NCBI GenBank assembly: GCA_001275005.1
Contig: JWZX01002860.1
Location: 1 to 16,092 of the forward strand
Length of the DNA stretch: 16,092 bases
DNA from: Chrysochromulina tobinii
Lineage: Eukaryota > Haptophyta > Prymnesiales > Chrysochromulinaceae
Reading direction: 5' to 3'
Shown: positions 7,042 through 14,705 of the stretch, one piece after another
Layout: each line of letters opens with the position of its first letter
Position numbering within the stretch: the first letter of the stretch is position 1
The notes under the pieces: generated by a model
The model's database searches: none
The model's input: only the letters and a program-made list of their open reading frames with translations
Told to the model about the DNA's origin: nothing
Made by a program: the position numbers and the translations under genes

Positions 7042-8568
7042 TCAGGCTCGCTCCACCTTGAGCAGCACGACAAGCGCAGTGACGTTGTCGGTGCACCTGC
7101 CCGAGCGTAGCACCTGCTCCACCAAGTAGTCAGCCGCCTTGCGAGGATCGTTGCCGCTGCCGCTCAGGCCGCTGAGCACGTGCTTGACCGCGACCTCATC
7201 GGAGAAGACGTCCCACACGCCATCGCATGCGAGCAGCAGGAACTGATCGGCCGGATCGAGCTTGCGCTCAAAGATGTCGGGGATGGCGGAGAGCGGGCCC
7301 TCCGGCTCCGGCGGTGCCGGTGCCGGTGGCGCCGAGCGCGGCGCCGGTGCTCCGGAGTGAGAGCTCACAGTGCTCTCGCTGCCTGCACTCGAGACGCTGA
7401 TCTCATCGCCTCCGCCCTCGCCATTCTCCTTGCCGTCGCCCGCCACCAGCTCCGCTCCAGCCAAGGCCGCGGCCAACGCCGCCCCTGCACCTCCTCGGCC
7501 CGCGACGCCACGCAGAGCCCTGCTGGCCAGTTTGCCTGATGGGGCAGGCGACGAGGCGGTCGCGCCAGTTGCCCGCGCAAAGCCCTTGCCCGGCGCTGGC
7601 GAGGGCGCGGCCGCCGGCGCGCCGCCGGCGGCCTCGATCGCAGCCTTGAGCTTGGACGGGGTCTGCGCGCGAAGCGGTGGGCTACTACTCTGTGATCGGA
7701 GAGATGGCGGGCTCGCTCTCAGGGCCGGGCTGCTGCGCGCTGGCGGGCTGCTCCGGGACGCTGGGCGCTTGTACTCGCCATCGCCGAAGGCGCGTGAGAG
7801 GGAGAGGTCGCCGTTCAGGCGCGAGATCCCCATTACAGAGCGCACGAAGCCGCCCGCCTTCTGGATGCGGGCAAGCTCCTTGGGATTCGAAGGCTTATGG
7901 TCCTCCGAGAGGCGCACAGCCTTGCCGCCGGTGCAGAGCACGATGCGTGAGTCGCCCAGGTTGGCCACGATCAGGTGGCGCCCGAAGAGCAGGCATGTGA
8001 CCGCCGTGCACCCGTCCGTCCAACGGCCGCGCCGTCCCTGCGCGATCACGTCCGCCTCGGTGGCTGCAAAGGACGCGAGGCACATTTCGGTGAGCGTCGC
8101 CACGTCGGGCGCCTCAATGGTTGGCGCTCCCACGGGCGGGGCTTCGGCCGCCGGTTCCGGGCCGTCCGGGTCCGTGGCAGGAAGGCCACCGCCGCTGTTG
8201 CCGTCGCCGCTCGCCGCCTCGCAGTAGCGTACAAGGCGGCCTTGCAAATCACTCCAGAGAGAGCGGGACACGGCTGTGGCGGTGCGTGCACCGCCGTGCC
8301 CGTCGAAGACGCCATAGAACGCGCACTGGGGCCACGTGTTGGAACCCACGATTCGGTGCGCCTGACGACCCACGCCAGCCTCCCAACCATCGTCCGCGTT
8401 TGTGTGCCGATCCTCCATCGTCTGCCGCGGCCCCTGAGCGGAGACAACCTCAGACCTGACGTGCCAGTCGCCAGGCCTTCGTGGCCGCGGAGGCTCTGAT
8501 GGTGGCTTCGACGATCCTGCAGCCTTTTTAACGGGCGTCTTCTTTAGGTCGGGTTCCATCACGGGCAT
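7042..8568 (-). CDS. PP2C-family (PPM) Ser/Thr phosphatase with a large insert in the catalytic domain
   Basis: From the ATG at 8568 the product has 508 residues. The PPM motifs appear in order: QTMEDRH (about 50-55), FYGVFDGHGG (about 84-93), DGCTAVTCLLFG (185), ANLGDSRIVL (202-211), LSEDHKP (220), LSLSRAFGDGEYK (255-267), DQFLLLACDGVWDVFSDE (441-458) and CTDNVTALVV (492-501). The metal-binding Asp residues of DGHGG, DGVWD and TDN are all kept, so an active Mg/Mn-dependent phosphatase is expected. Residues about 268-425 are a Ser/Pro/Ala/Gly-rich insert that replaces the short loop between FGD and the ACDG strand; it includes a KEN tripeptide. The frame is open upstream to an ATG at 8694 (42 more residues); I prefer 8568 because GGACAAA motifs lie just upstream of it. 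The substrate is unknown. Confidence 0.9.
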   Translation of the reverse strand: MPVMEPDLKKTPVKKAAGSSKPPSEPPRPRRPGDWHVRSEVVSAQGPRQTMEDRHTNADDGWEAGVGRQAHRIVGSNTWPQCAFYGVFDGHGGARTATAVSRSLWSDLQGRLVRYCEAASGDGNSGGGLPATDPDGPEPAAEAPPVGAPTIEAPDVATLTEMCLASFAATEADVIAQGRRGRWTDGCTAVTCLLFGRHLIVANLGDSRIVLCTGGKAVRLSEDHKPSNPKELARIQKAGGFVRSVMGISRLNGDLSLSRAFGDGEYKRPASRSSPPARSSPALRASPPSLRSQSSSPPLRAQTPSKLKAAIEAAGGAPAAAPSPAPGKGFARATGATASSPAPSGKLASRALRGVAGRGGAGAALAAALAGAELVAGDGKENGEGGGDEISVSSAGSESTVSSHSGAPAPRSAPPAPAPPEPEGPLSAIPDIFERKLDPADQFLLLACDGVWDVFSDEVAVKHVLSGLSGSGNDPRKAADYLVEQVLRSGRCTDNVTALVVLLKVERA

Positions 8569-8610
8569 CACGTGGATCGCAATTTTGTCCGGCGCAATTT
8601 GTCCAGCGCG
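8569..8610 (-). promoter_or_regulatory. Paired GGACAAA motifs before the PP2C start
   Basis: TTTTGTCC at 8583-8590 and TTTGTCC at 8598-8604 (plus strand) read as GGACAAAA and GGACAAA toward the PP2C gene, each followed by TTGCG. The nearer one lies 15 bp before the ATG at 8568. A CACGTG hexamer sits at 8569-8574. If the longer start at 8694 is used, this stretch would be coding instead. Confidence 0.4.
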
Positions 8611-8778
8611 ACTCGCGGCGCACGCCGCACGCACGCGGAGCGGTTTGGCGTCGGAGGGAGCGCGACGGGTGTTTTTAGGCGCAGTGGAATTCATTCACAG
8701 TGGAATTCACCATACAAGTCAGTTTCGTCGCGGGAAGTGAGAAGGCCGCAAGGGCGTTCTCGATGCGCGTCTTTGACT

Positions 8779-10318
8779 TCAGGACTGCGCCTGCGAGAGC
8801 ACCTCGAGCATGAGCGTGGGGTTCGCGGCCAGCAGATGCATCGAGTCACGCGCCACCATGCGGATGCGTCGCATGTTGTGCGCCACGTATGAGGAGGCCA
8901 CATCACGCAGCTCCGCCATATGGTACTTGTCCGCCAGTACGAGCCAGCCGATGGCATTCGGCGGCGCGAGATGCTCCTGGCAGTAGCGCAGGCAGTGCGC
9001 GTACACGCGCCGCTCATCGATCTCGTGTGCCTTGTGCATGACGTGCACCACCTGCGTGAAATTAAGGTGGGTGGTAGGGAGGGTGGCTCAGCCCGCAGAG
9101 GGTGGCAGGGGGGGGTGTGCAAGCTATTTGTCTCAGGGTGCCCCGCTCAGGTCCAGCGATGAGCGCCGTGGTGAGCGCGCGCGCGCGCGCGTACATCGTC
9201 CTCTGAGAAGGCGAGCTCGTCCGTGTAGAGGTACCGGAGGAGCGCGCGGAAGGCGGCGGGCGTCGTGTTCTGGATGGGGATCTGCGCCGCCGAGCCCGCG
9301 GCAGAACTGCCCGCCTCCGCAAAGCCACCGCAGAGCATACGTTCAAAATACTCGGAACGCGCCGCGAGAAGCACACTGTGTGCCTTGATCTTCTCACCTT
9401 CGACGACAAATGTGACGTCTGCGCGGCTTGGATCGGATAGGAGCGCGGCCATCTGCGCCACGCGGCTCGACGGCGGGATCTGCGGCAGCGGCAGTATCCG
9501 CGGCGGCGTCACGCCGGCAGCGATCACACGAATGCGGTGATCGCCGCCACACACCAGGATGTTGCCCTCCGCATCGATCGCTATCCCCGTGAGGTTCTGG
9601 AAGAGCGCATCGGATGGGGCGCCATCACTGTAGCCAGCGCCAGCATTGTTGCCGGCGAAGACTGTCTTGTCACCTGTGCTGGAGACGAGTATGTTCCTGA
9701 TCTCGTGTCCGAGACGAGTATGTCTCCAGAGCGGCTGACAGCCACTGCTTTTGGCTCATTGAATCGAGCTGCCTCGCCGATCGCGTTGAGTTTGCCAGGC
9801 GGACCGCCGGCAATTGTGACGACATCACCTTGGGGCGTGACGCGCCGGATGCGATGGTTCATACAATCGGCAACTATGAGATTGCCTTCGCCGTCGATGG
9901 CGAGATCAAGTGGCGTATTAAACATGGCCGCGGCTCCCTGGCCGTCGGCAAACCCAGGGGTGCCTGGCTGGCCAGCGATCGTTCGAACCTCGCCGTCGGG
10001 CGAGATGTGCCGAATGCAATGATTGTCGGCCACGTACACGTTACCGGCGCTATCGGCTGCGATACCACATGGAGTTGCGAATTCTGCGCTCGCACGTGGC
10101 CCATCAACGTGGCCAGTGACACCCGTTCCTGCAAACGTGGTCACATCGCCAAACGGGCTGATCTTCCGAATGCAGTGATTGCCCCAGTCTGCGATCAAAA
10201 CGTCGCCATAGGTGGTAATCGTCAGATTGGTGGGGTTATTAAGCTGAGACGCGGTTCCGCGTCGATTCTCAAAGCCGGCATGGCCGGAGCCAGCGAGCGA
10301 GCTGACTGCGCAAGACAT
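8779..10318 (-). CDS. NHL-repeat propeller fused to BTB/POZ domain (one intron, one apparent frameshift)
   Basis: The first ATG is at 10318 (MSCAVSSLAGSG). Residues 20-205 contain successive NHL blades: GDVLIADWGNHCIRKISPFG, GNVYVADNHCIRHISPDG, GNLIVADCMNHRIRRVTPQG and GDILVSD, each followed by a TxAG-type turn. The propeller continues in another frame from about 9707 as HEIRNILVSSTGDKTVFAGN, then GIAIDAEGNILVCGGDHRIR. A BTB domain follows: RADVTFVVEGEKIKAHSVLL, ARSEYFERML and LLRYLYTDELAFSEDD, an intron at 9194-9052, then VVHVMHKAHEIDERRVYAHC and LADKYHMAELRDVASSYV. BTB proteins often act as Cullin-3 adaptors and NHL propellers bind partners, so a substrate-receptor role is a reasonable inference. 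One missing base (GAC[C]ACGAG) explains the frame change; it may be a sequence error or a real lesion. Confidence 0.85.
9052..9194 (-). other. 143-nt phase-0 intron within the BTB domain
   Basis: The donor is GAT|GTACGC at 9194 and the acceptor is TTTCACGCAG|GTGGTG at 9052. Splicing turns ...AFSEDD into ...AFSEDDVVHVMHKAHEI, restoring a continuous BTB fold across two frames. CTTAAT, 15-20 nt before the acceptor, is a fair branch point. The intron carries a GC dinucleotide run and a run of nine C residues (coding strand). Confidence 0.85.
9682..9723. repeat. 13-bp direct repeat bracketing the NHL frameshift
   Basis: GAGACGAGTATGT occurs at 9682-9694 and 9711-9723, 29 bp apart. The copies encode the equivalent strands DILVS and NILVS in the two different frames, and the frame change falls between them. 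Confidence 0.85.
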
Positions 10319-10330
10319 GTTCCTCCGCGG

Positions 10331-10350
10331 TTCGACAAAATGGCTGTGAA
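10331..10350. promoter_or_regulatory. GACAAAA / CTGTGAA motif pair upstream of the NHL-BTB start
   Basis: GACAAAA at 10334-10340 and CTGTGAA at 10344-10350 lie 16-32 bp before the ATG at 10318, in the opposite orientation to the gene. The same two words occur together at 5333-5358. The rest of the 271-bp gap to 10590 is AT-richer and shows no gene. Confidence 0.35.
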
Positions 10351-10589
10351 CTTGGCTGTTAATACTCGCCCTTGTGTTGTGCAAGAAGCCCGCCCTAATC
10401 CGGAATTATTAGAGAGCATCGCCCAGGCCCCAGCGCATGAAAGTCCATGGCGTGTGTTTCTTTTGTTAAATTTGATCGGTTACGGTGTGTTTTAATAACT
10501 GTTTTTATGATTATGTACAACTACGAACTAATATCAAAAATTCGGGTTCAAGCACACATACCGGTAGCTTCAGAACGCTGCTTCTATGT

Positions 10590-11792
10590 CTATTCCAAGC
10601 CCAGCTTCACCCTCAGGCTAGCGACTCGCTTGCGCCCGTTCAGTTCGTCTCCGTCCTTTGCAAGCTTGCGCAGCCGAGTCTTGTCCTGCACCTGACTCCA
10701 CAGAGCCTCGTCGACGCCCCATTCGCGCAGAAGTGGCGGGATGGCGTTGCGGTACTCTTCACTGTGAGTCACACCGGCACGCCTCCGAGGTGCGCCGCAC
10801 CGGTAGCATGACTTCTTCGATGCAAAGACGTGGGCGCCGCAGCTCTCGCACGTCCAGTCGTCTGGTCGAACTTCCTGTGCGCCTCTCGCCCGTTGCGCGC
10901 CGTCCTCGGCTCGCACCTTGCTAGGTGCCGCGATGCCACTCCGGTCCGCCAACGGCAGCTCGGCAGTGCCCCCCTTGCCAGGTGCATCGATGCGCCGAGA
11001 GGCGCCCGCCGCCGCAGCGCCCGCCGCAGCCGGAACGTCCGCCGCCGCAACGTCAACTGCCGCCGCAGTGCCCTCCTCGCCACGGGCACGCTCCTCGCCA
11101 GGCACGGGCACGACGGGCATTGCGGCGGGCACGGGCACGCTCGCACGGCGGCGCGCGGCTCGACGGGCTGCACGGCTGACAGCCCCAAGCTCGCCCTCGT
11201 TGTCGTCCGACCCCTCGGTTGCCTGGCGAGCTGAGGCCGTCTTGGGCTGAGCCGGCTGGACCGTAGCTTCGCTCGCCTGTCGAGCCGCTCGACGAGCGGC
11301 TCGACGTTCTGCAGAGGTTGGGGCGACGCGGGCGGCTCGGCGGGCCGCCCGCGCCGCGGCACGCGCGGCGGCCTCATCGCGCGGAATCACCGTGAGCTTC
11401 AGCCGCTCGATCCGCCGGCGGCCTCGGGCTTCCGACGCAACGGCCGCCAGGCGTACAAGTGCCTTCTTGTCCTTCACACGGTCCCACAGCTCCTCTGAGC
11501 AGCCCCACGCCGCGAGCTGCGCTGGCATTGGGTCGCCTTCGAGCCACGAAGCCTCCGACACGGCGGGGGCGGCGGCGGCGGCGGCGGCGAGGGCGTGTTG
11601 CTCGTGCAGCGCGAGCAGCTCGTTCACAGCCTCGGAGAGCTCTTCACACCGCCCCTTGGCTGCCGTGTCGCTGCCGATCCCGCGGAGCATCTGGCACTCG
11701 TCGAAGAGGTGGACGCGCCGGTCAAGGAGCGCCGCCTTGCTCACCACCTCGGGTCTTGCCTTCGCCACGCGCTCCGTCCATTCCACGGCCGC
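10590..11792 (-). CDS. RanBP2-type zinc-finger protein with duplicated WG/LW modules (5' exon not resolved)
   Basis: The frame from 11792 encodes 400 residues to a TGA at 10590. No ATG precedes the conserved N-terminal part, and a pyrimidine-rich CTCTTCCAG at 11793-11801 is a good acceptor, so a 5' exon is needed. Residues 1-65 are helical (AAVEWTERV...LLDRRVHLFDECQML). Residues about 88-135 (MPAQLAAWGCSEELWDRVKD then KKALVRLA) resemble residues 349-398 (IPPLLREWGVDEALWSQVQD then KTRLRKLA). Between them are RAARRAAR-type Ala/Arg repeats and a zinc finger at 311-336 (DDWTCESCGAHVFASKKSCY with C315, C318, C329, C332), the W-x-C-x2-C-x10-C-x2-C RanBP2 form. Such fingers bind single-stranded RNA or ubiquitin; together with the basic repeats, RNA binding is the likelier reading. 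The WG/LW module is not one I can name. Confidence 0.8.
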   Translation of the reverse strand, partial: AAVEWTERVAKARPEVVSKAALLDRRVHLFDECQMLRGIGSDTAAKGRCEELSEAVNELLALHEQHALAAAAAAAPAVSEASWLEGDPMPAQLAAWGCSEELWDRVKDKKALVRLAAVASEARGRRRIERLKLTVIPRDEAAARAAARAARRAARVAPTSAERRAARRAARQASEATVQPAQPKTASARQATEGSDDNEGELGAVSRAARRAARRRASVPVPAAMPVVPVPGEERARGEEGTAAAVDVAAADVPAAAGAAAAGASRRIDAPGKGGTAELPLADRSGIAAPSKVRAEDGAQRARGAQEVRPDDWTCESCGAHVFASKKSCYRCGAPRRRAGVTHSEEYRNAIPPLLREWGVDEALWSQVQDKTRLRKLAKDGDELNGRKRVASLRVKLGLE

Positions 11793-11862
11793 CTGGAAGA
11801 GGAGCGCGCCAAAGAGGGACGGAGAGCGAGAGAGTCGCACCAGCAGAGAAGGAGAGACTCAC
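11793..11862 (-). other. Best-looking intron 5' of the zinc-finger exon (70 nt)
   Basis: GTGAGT at 11862-11857 and a pyrimidine-rich tract ending CTCTTCCAG at 11793 form a textbook small intron. The acceptor is phase 0 into AAVEWTERV. The matching upstream frame (…DLRSADTLR) is not the frame of the 11888-12367 ORF, so the preceding exon is unclear. Other phase-0 donors lie at 11929 (GTGCGC) and 11899 (GTCCAC) in the 11888-12367 frame. Confidence 0.5.
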
Positions 11863-11887
11863 ACGCAGCGTGTCAGCAGAACGAAGA

Positions 11888-12367
11888 TCACAGGTGGACG
11901 CGCCGCAGCGAATCGGCTGTTGAGCGCACACGCGCGTGCCGCAAGCCAAATTCGGCGGCGAGCGCTCGAACGTCGACTCCCGCCTTCTCGATGCGGACAT
12001 CGATGATTGGTCGTAGCACGCTGGTAGCACGGCTCCGATCCATTTCCAATCGTAGCAGAGCATCCATAGCATATCGGAGTGGCAGGCACTGGTCGAGGTC
12101 GTCAAATAGGAAGATCTGACGATCCATCAGGTTTTCTATTGACTGAGGGCGCGACTGCTGAAGAAGAGCTGTGGTCCACTCCTTCGAAGCTTGCTCGTGA
12201 GCACTTCCGAAGGCGGCTGCAGCAGCGTGCACGCGTGAGACCGCAGATTCCAGTGATGATCCGCTGTCGATGGCAGACAGAGACCATCGCCGCGGTCGAA
12301 TCGTGGAATGCGACAGCCCATGCGGAGACGTGAGAGCGAAGCTGGCAATGGTCACAAGCGCGTTCAT
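11888..12367 (-). CDS. Small EWT-module protein, or 5' exon of the zinc-finger gene
   Basis: The ATG at 12367 opens 159 residues ending at a TGA at 11888. The first 20 residues (MNALVTIASFALTSPHGLSH) look like a signal or transit sequence, followed by Ser/Arg-rich sequence. Residues about 60-92 (ASKEWTTALLQQSRPQSIEN, then LMDRQIFLFDDL) resemble the start of the next exon downstream (AAVEWTERVAKARPEVVSKA, then LLDRRVHLFDEC): EWT, a Pro, then DR-[QR]-[IV]-x-LFD at almost the same spacing. The stretch is less GC-rich than the neighbouring zinc-finger exon. Either it is a separate short paralogue, or it is spliced or frameshifted to the zinc-finger exon. I do not recognise the family. Confidence 0.55.
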   Translation of the reverse strand: MNALVTIASFALTSPHGLSHSTIRPRRWSLSAIDSGSSLESAVSRVHAAAAAFGSAHEQASKEWTTALLQQSRPQSIENLMDRQIFLFDDLDQCLPLRYAMDALLRLEMDRSRATSVLRPIIDVRIEKAGVDVRALAAEFGLRHARVRSTADSLRRVHL

Positions 12368-12574
12368 GGAGGTTACCGGTACGACATGCAACGGTTAGAA
12401 ACTGTCACGGTGAAACACATCGAAGAATCGTGATGCGAAACACGTTTCTGCACATGCTCTCCATTCGCCCTATTCGAAGAAAAACAAAGCAAACTTGCCA
12501 AAAATGGTGAAGCGCATTCGGGGGACAGAGGGTCTCTCGTGTCCTTGCTCTAGTACCCCCGTGACGTGGCAGGC
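12368..12574. promoter_or_regulatory. Divergent promoter region, EWT-module ORF and ankyrin gene
   Basis: This 207-bp gap separates two divergent starts (12367 minus, 12575 plus). It is AT-richer than the flanking genes, with A-rich stretches at 12478-12493 and CCAAAAATGG at 12498-12507. No GGACAAA motif is seen. The promoter role is inferred from position. Confidence 0.4.
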
Positions 12575-13411
12575 ATGAAGTCCACTCGTGTGTTTCTGCT
12601 CTTCTTGGCCGTAGCACGGACGGAAACGTCCGCAAAGGATCTGGCACAGGACGTCTTGGTGCGCTCGGCCGCAAAGGGCGACGTGAAACTGGTGAATGAG
12701 GCTCTCAAGCAGGCTGGTGTATCTGTGGATGCGAGCGACAAGGAGGGCAAGACTGCATTGCAAGCAGCGGTGATGGAAGGACGGGTTGACATGGTGCGCC
12801 ACTTGGTCACCCTTGGCGCGAATGTCAACCTCCGGGACGGTTTTGGTCGAACTGCGCTCATCTTAGCAGCGGTTCGAGCCAACGACCTTGCGATGAAAGC
12901 GGATTATCAATTCAGCAGTCAGACGACGGAAGACAACATAGCCGGCCTTCAGACGCTGACCGCTCTGATCGACGCTGGAGCTGATCCGTTGCTTGAGGAC
13001 AATGAGGGCTTCAACGCGCTGATGCGTTCGGACGTGGGGACAGCTCACTACTACAGAATAGAGGCCCGTATCAAAGAGCTCGTGGAAGGGACTCCGTGCG
13101 TCCTAGCCACCGCCAAGGGCTGCACCGACAAGGAGATCGCCTTTGCGGAAAAGTTTAAGAGCAGGACGGCGGAGGAGTTGGACGCGGAGATCACGAGGCT
13201 GAGCTCGCTGCTCAAGTCGACCGCCGCCGACTCGCTCAAACCCGATGTGCGTCATTGGCTCCGCCAGCGTCGGAACGTGCTGGCGCAGCTCAAAGACGCG
13301 GCACGTGTCCCACAGCTGCAGGCGGCACTCGCGCAAGCGGTCGCAGCCGAGGACTATGCCAAGGCAGCCGAGCTCAAGTCGCAGCTCAAGCAGCTCAAGC
13401 CCGAGCTGTAG
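12575..13411 (+). CDS. Secreted or lumenal ankyrin-repeat protein with UVR-like C-terminus
   Basis: The ATG at 12575 gives 278 residues; an earlier in-frame GTG adds only three. Residues 1-20 (MKSTRVFLLFLAVARTETSA) are a signal peptide, with likely cleavage after TSA. Residues about 25-150 form ankyrin repeats: DVLVRSAAKGDVKLVNEALK, DKEGKTALQAAVMEGRVDMV, DGFGRTALILAAV and LIDAGADPLLEDNEGFNALM. Residues about 184-243 (TDKEIAFAEKFKSRTAEELD then KPDVRHWLRQRRNVLAQLKD) form a helical segment. Residues about 246-274 (VPQLQAALAQAVAAEDYAKA then AELKSQLKQL) fit the UVR helical-hairpin pattern seen in UvrB/UvrC and in many chloroplast proteins. Inference: a protein-interaction factor in the secretory path, or in a plastid if the signal is part of a bipartite presequence. 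No catalytic motif is seen. Confidence 0.88.
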   Translation: MKSTRVFLLFLAVARTETSAKDLAQDVLVRSAAKGDVKLVNEALKQAGVSVDASDKEGKTALQAAVMEGRVDMVRHLVTLGANVNLRDGFGRTALILAAVRANDLAMKADYQFSSQTTEDNIAGLQTLTALIDAGADPLLEDNEGFNALMRSDVGTAHYYRIEARIKELVEGTPCVLATAKGCTDKEIAFAEKFKSRTAEELDAEITRLSSLLKSTAADSLKPDVRHWLRQRRNVLAQLKDAARVPQLQAALAQAVAAEDYAKAAELKSQLKQLKPEL

Positions 13412-13443
13412 CCATGCACTGAGCCGAGCTGTAGCCGTGCGCT
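13401..13443. repeat. Small tandem duplication across the ankyrin gene stop codon
   Basis: Twenty bases at 13401-13420 recur at 13424-13443 with two A/G differences, 23 bp apart. Both copies contain GAGCTGTAG, so the stop codon is duplicated just downstream. Confidence 0.85.
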
Positions 13444-14705
13444 AAAAGAAAATGAACCGGCGATAGCCGAACGATCAGGAGCCGTGCGCGCGGGAACGAA
13501 TGTAAAATAGGGCGCCACCTGGTCAACCCGATGGATGTGATAAGGATGTGAACCAGCGCATTGGAACCCCAGCGCCACTTATAAGGTACCTGTTGTGTAT
13601 ATCTAAGGTTCCGGCCCCAAAGCACAACCCTTTCTAATTCTATAGCTACTTCGTACTTAGCCGCCGACCCGCCGTTCCGGTCATTTGAGCGGTTGTGCCC
13701 GCTCCGACTTCGCGAACACATCACGTGGACGACGCATAGCGCCTTCGCTGCATACATGTACTGCTAGACACTAAAATTTAGGCGGTGGCATACGGGCACC
13801 GTTGTCCTGATCGCTCTTCCCAGCCCCTTGAAGTTACAACTGTGAAGCTCAGGAGAGGGAGCGGTTCTGGCTCTTGAGTGCCACGGCACACCCGATCGAG
13901 GCCATCGTGACAGATTGCGCATCCGCCTGTTGATTGGCTTGCCGTTAGGGCCTAAGGCGAGCATATACTTGAACGACAGCGTGGGTGCGGCCACTTATCC
14001 CTGCGCAGGCAGGCAGACCATGGGTGGCGAACACGAGCGGTGAGCTCATGCATGCACCTTATGCATGATGATAATGGCCGAGCGGGGGGGACCGACTGCC
14101 ATCCATGCGATGCGTCGGGTCGAGTCTAGAAGCGACCTCATCGTGCAACGTCGCACGGTCGGATTTTCAATACGTGTTTGGGTGTCTTCATTCCCGAGCA
14201 TGCGCATGTGGCAACAGGGAGCACAAAGGCTCGAAGGTCATTTCAGTGCGTGCACCTTTCTAGCATTATCGCAGAAGAATCTCGCCTAGTAGCAATCGTG
14301 TAGCAGCCTCGTCGTCGAGGTAAGAGTGTGGGAGGCGCATGGCCCACGTGATGGCAAGACTGCAAAAACCGGCTGTGCTGTGCACGCGGCGCAAAAATGC
14401 GACGCGCGCGATCGAGCGAGGCGACGGCGTGCGAGCGACGGGAAAGTGAGCAGCAGCCCCTCCTTTCTCACTCCTTTCTCTGTGAATGGGAGAAGCCACG
14501 CCGAGCGTGAGAGCCGGCGCGCCGCGCCGGGCCGATTCCCTACAGGTCGGGAAATGTGTGTTTCGGAAGATGAGGATTTTGGCGGCCTTTCACGCGCGCG
14601 GATCGCGCGACTCGCCTCACAGACCTCGCACGTGTCGCGACGTCCACGGCTTCGCCGGGCGCGCCGCCCCAAAAGCGACCGTCTCCGCGGGTTTTCTGCC
14701 TCAAC
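13412..14705. other. Long intergenic region, no gene recognised
   Basis: These 1294 bp lie between two plus-strand genes. The first part (to about 14050) is AT-richer, with TATAAGG-type words at 13579-13585 and TGTAAA at 13500-13505 (possible polyadenylation signal for the ankyrin gene, weak). Short frames on both strands lack ATG starts or recognisable patterns. From about 14390 it becomes GC-rich and probably carries the methyltransferase promoter. CTGTGAA occurs at 14480-14486. I see no RNA gene. Confidence 0.5.

Noticed and set aside
7295-7770. PP2C insert as a retained intron
   Set aside because: A GTACAAG donor-like word exists at its start, but no pyrimidine-rich acceptor is found at its end, and the region is open and biased like a disordered protein segment. 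Kept as coding, with RNA-seq suggested.
8569-8694. 42-residue longer N-terminus of the PP2C
   Set aside because: It is possible, but it contains the paired GGACAAA words seen before other starts and ends in a 12-bp direct repeat (8682-8693 and 8698-8709). The shorter start is preferred, not proven.
9171-9191. CG dinucleotide run as a Z-DNA or regulatory element
   Set aside because: It is a short run inside an intron, adjacent to the donor; nothing beyond composition supports a function.
13764-13994. Minus-strand frame of 76 codons in the long intergenic region
   Set aside because: It begins with GTG rather than ATG and matches no family pattern. No splice partners were found.
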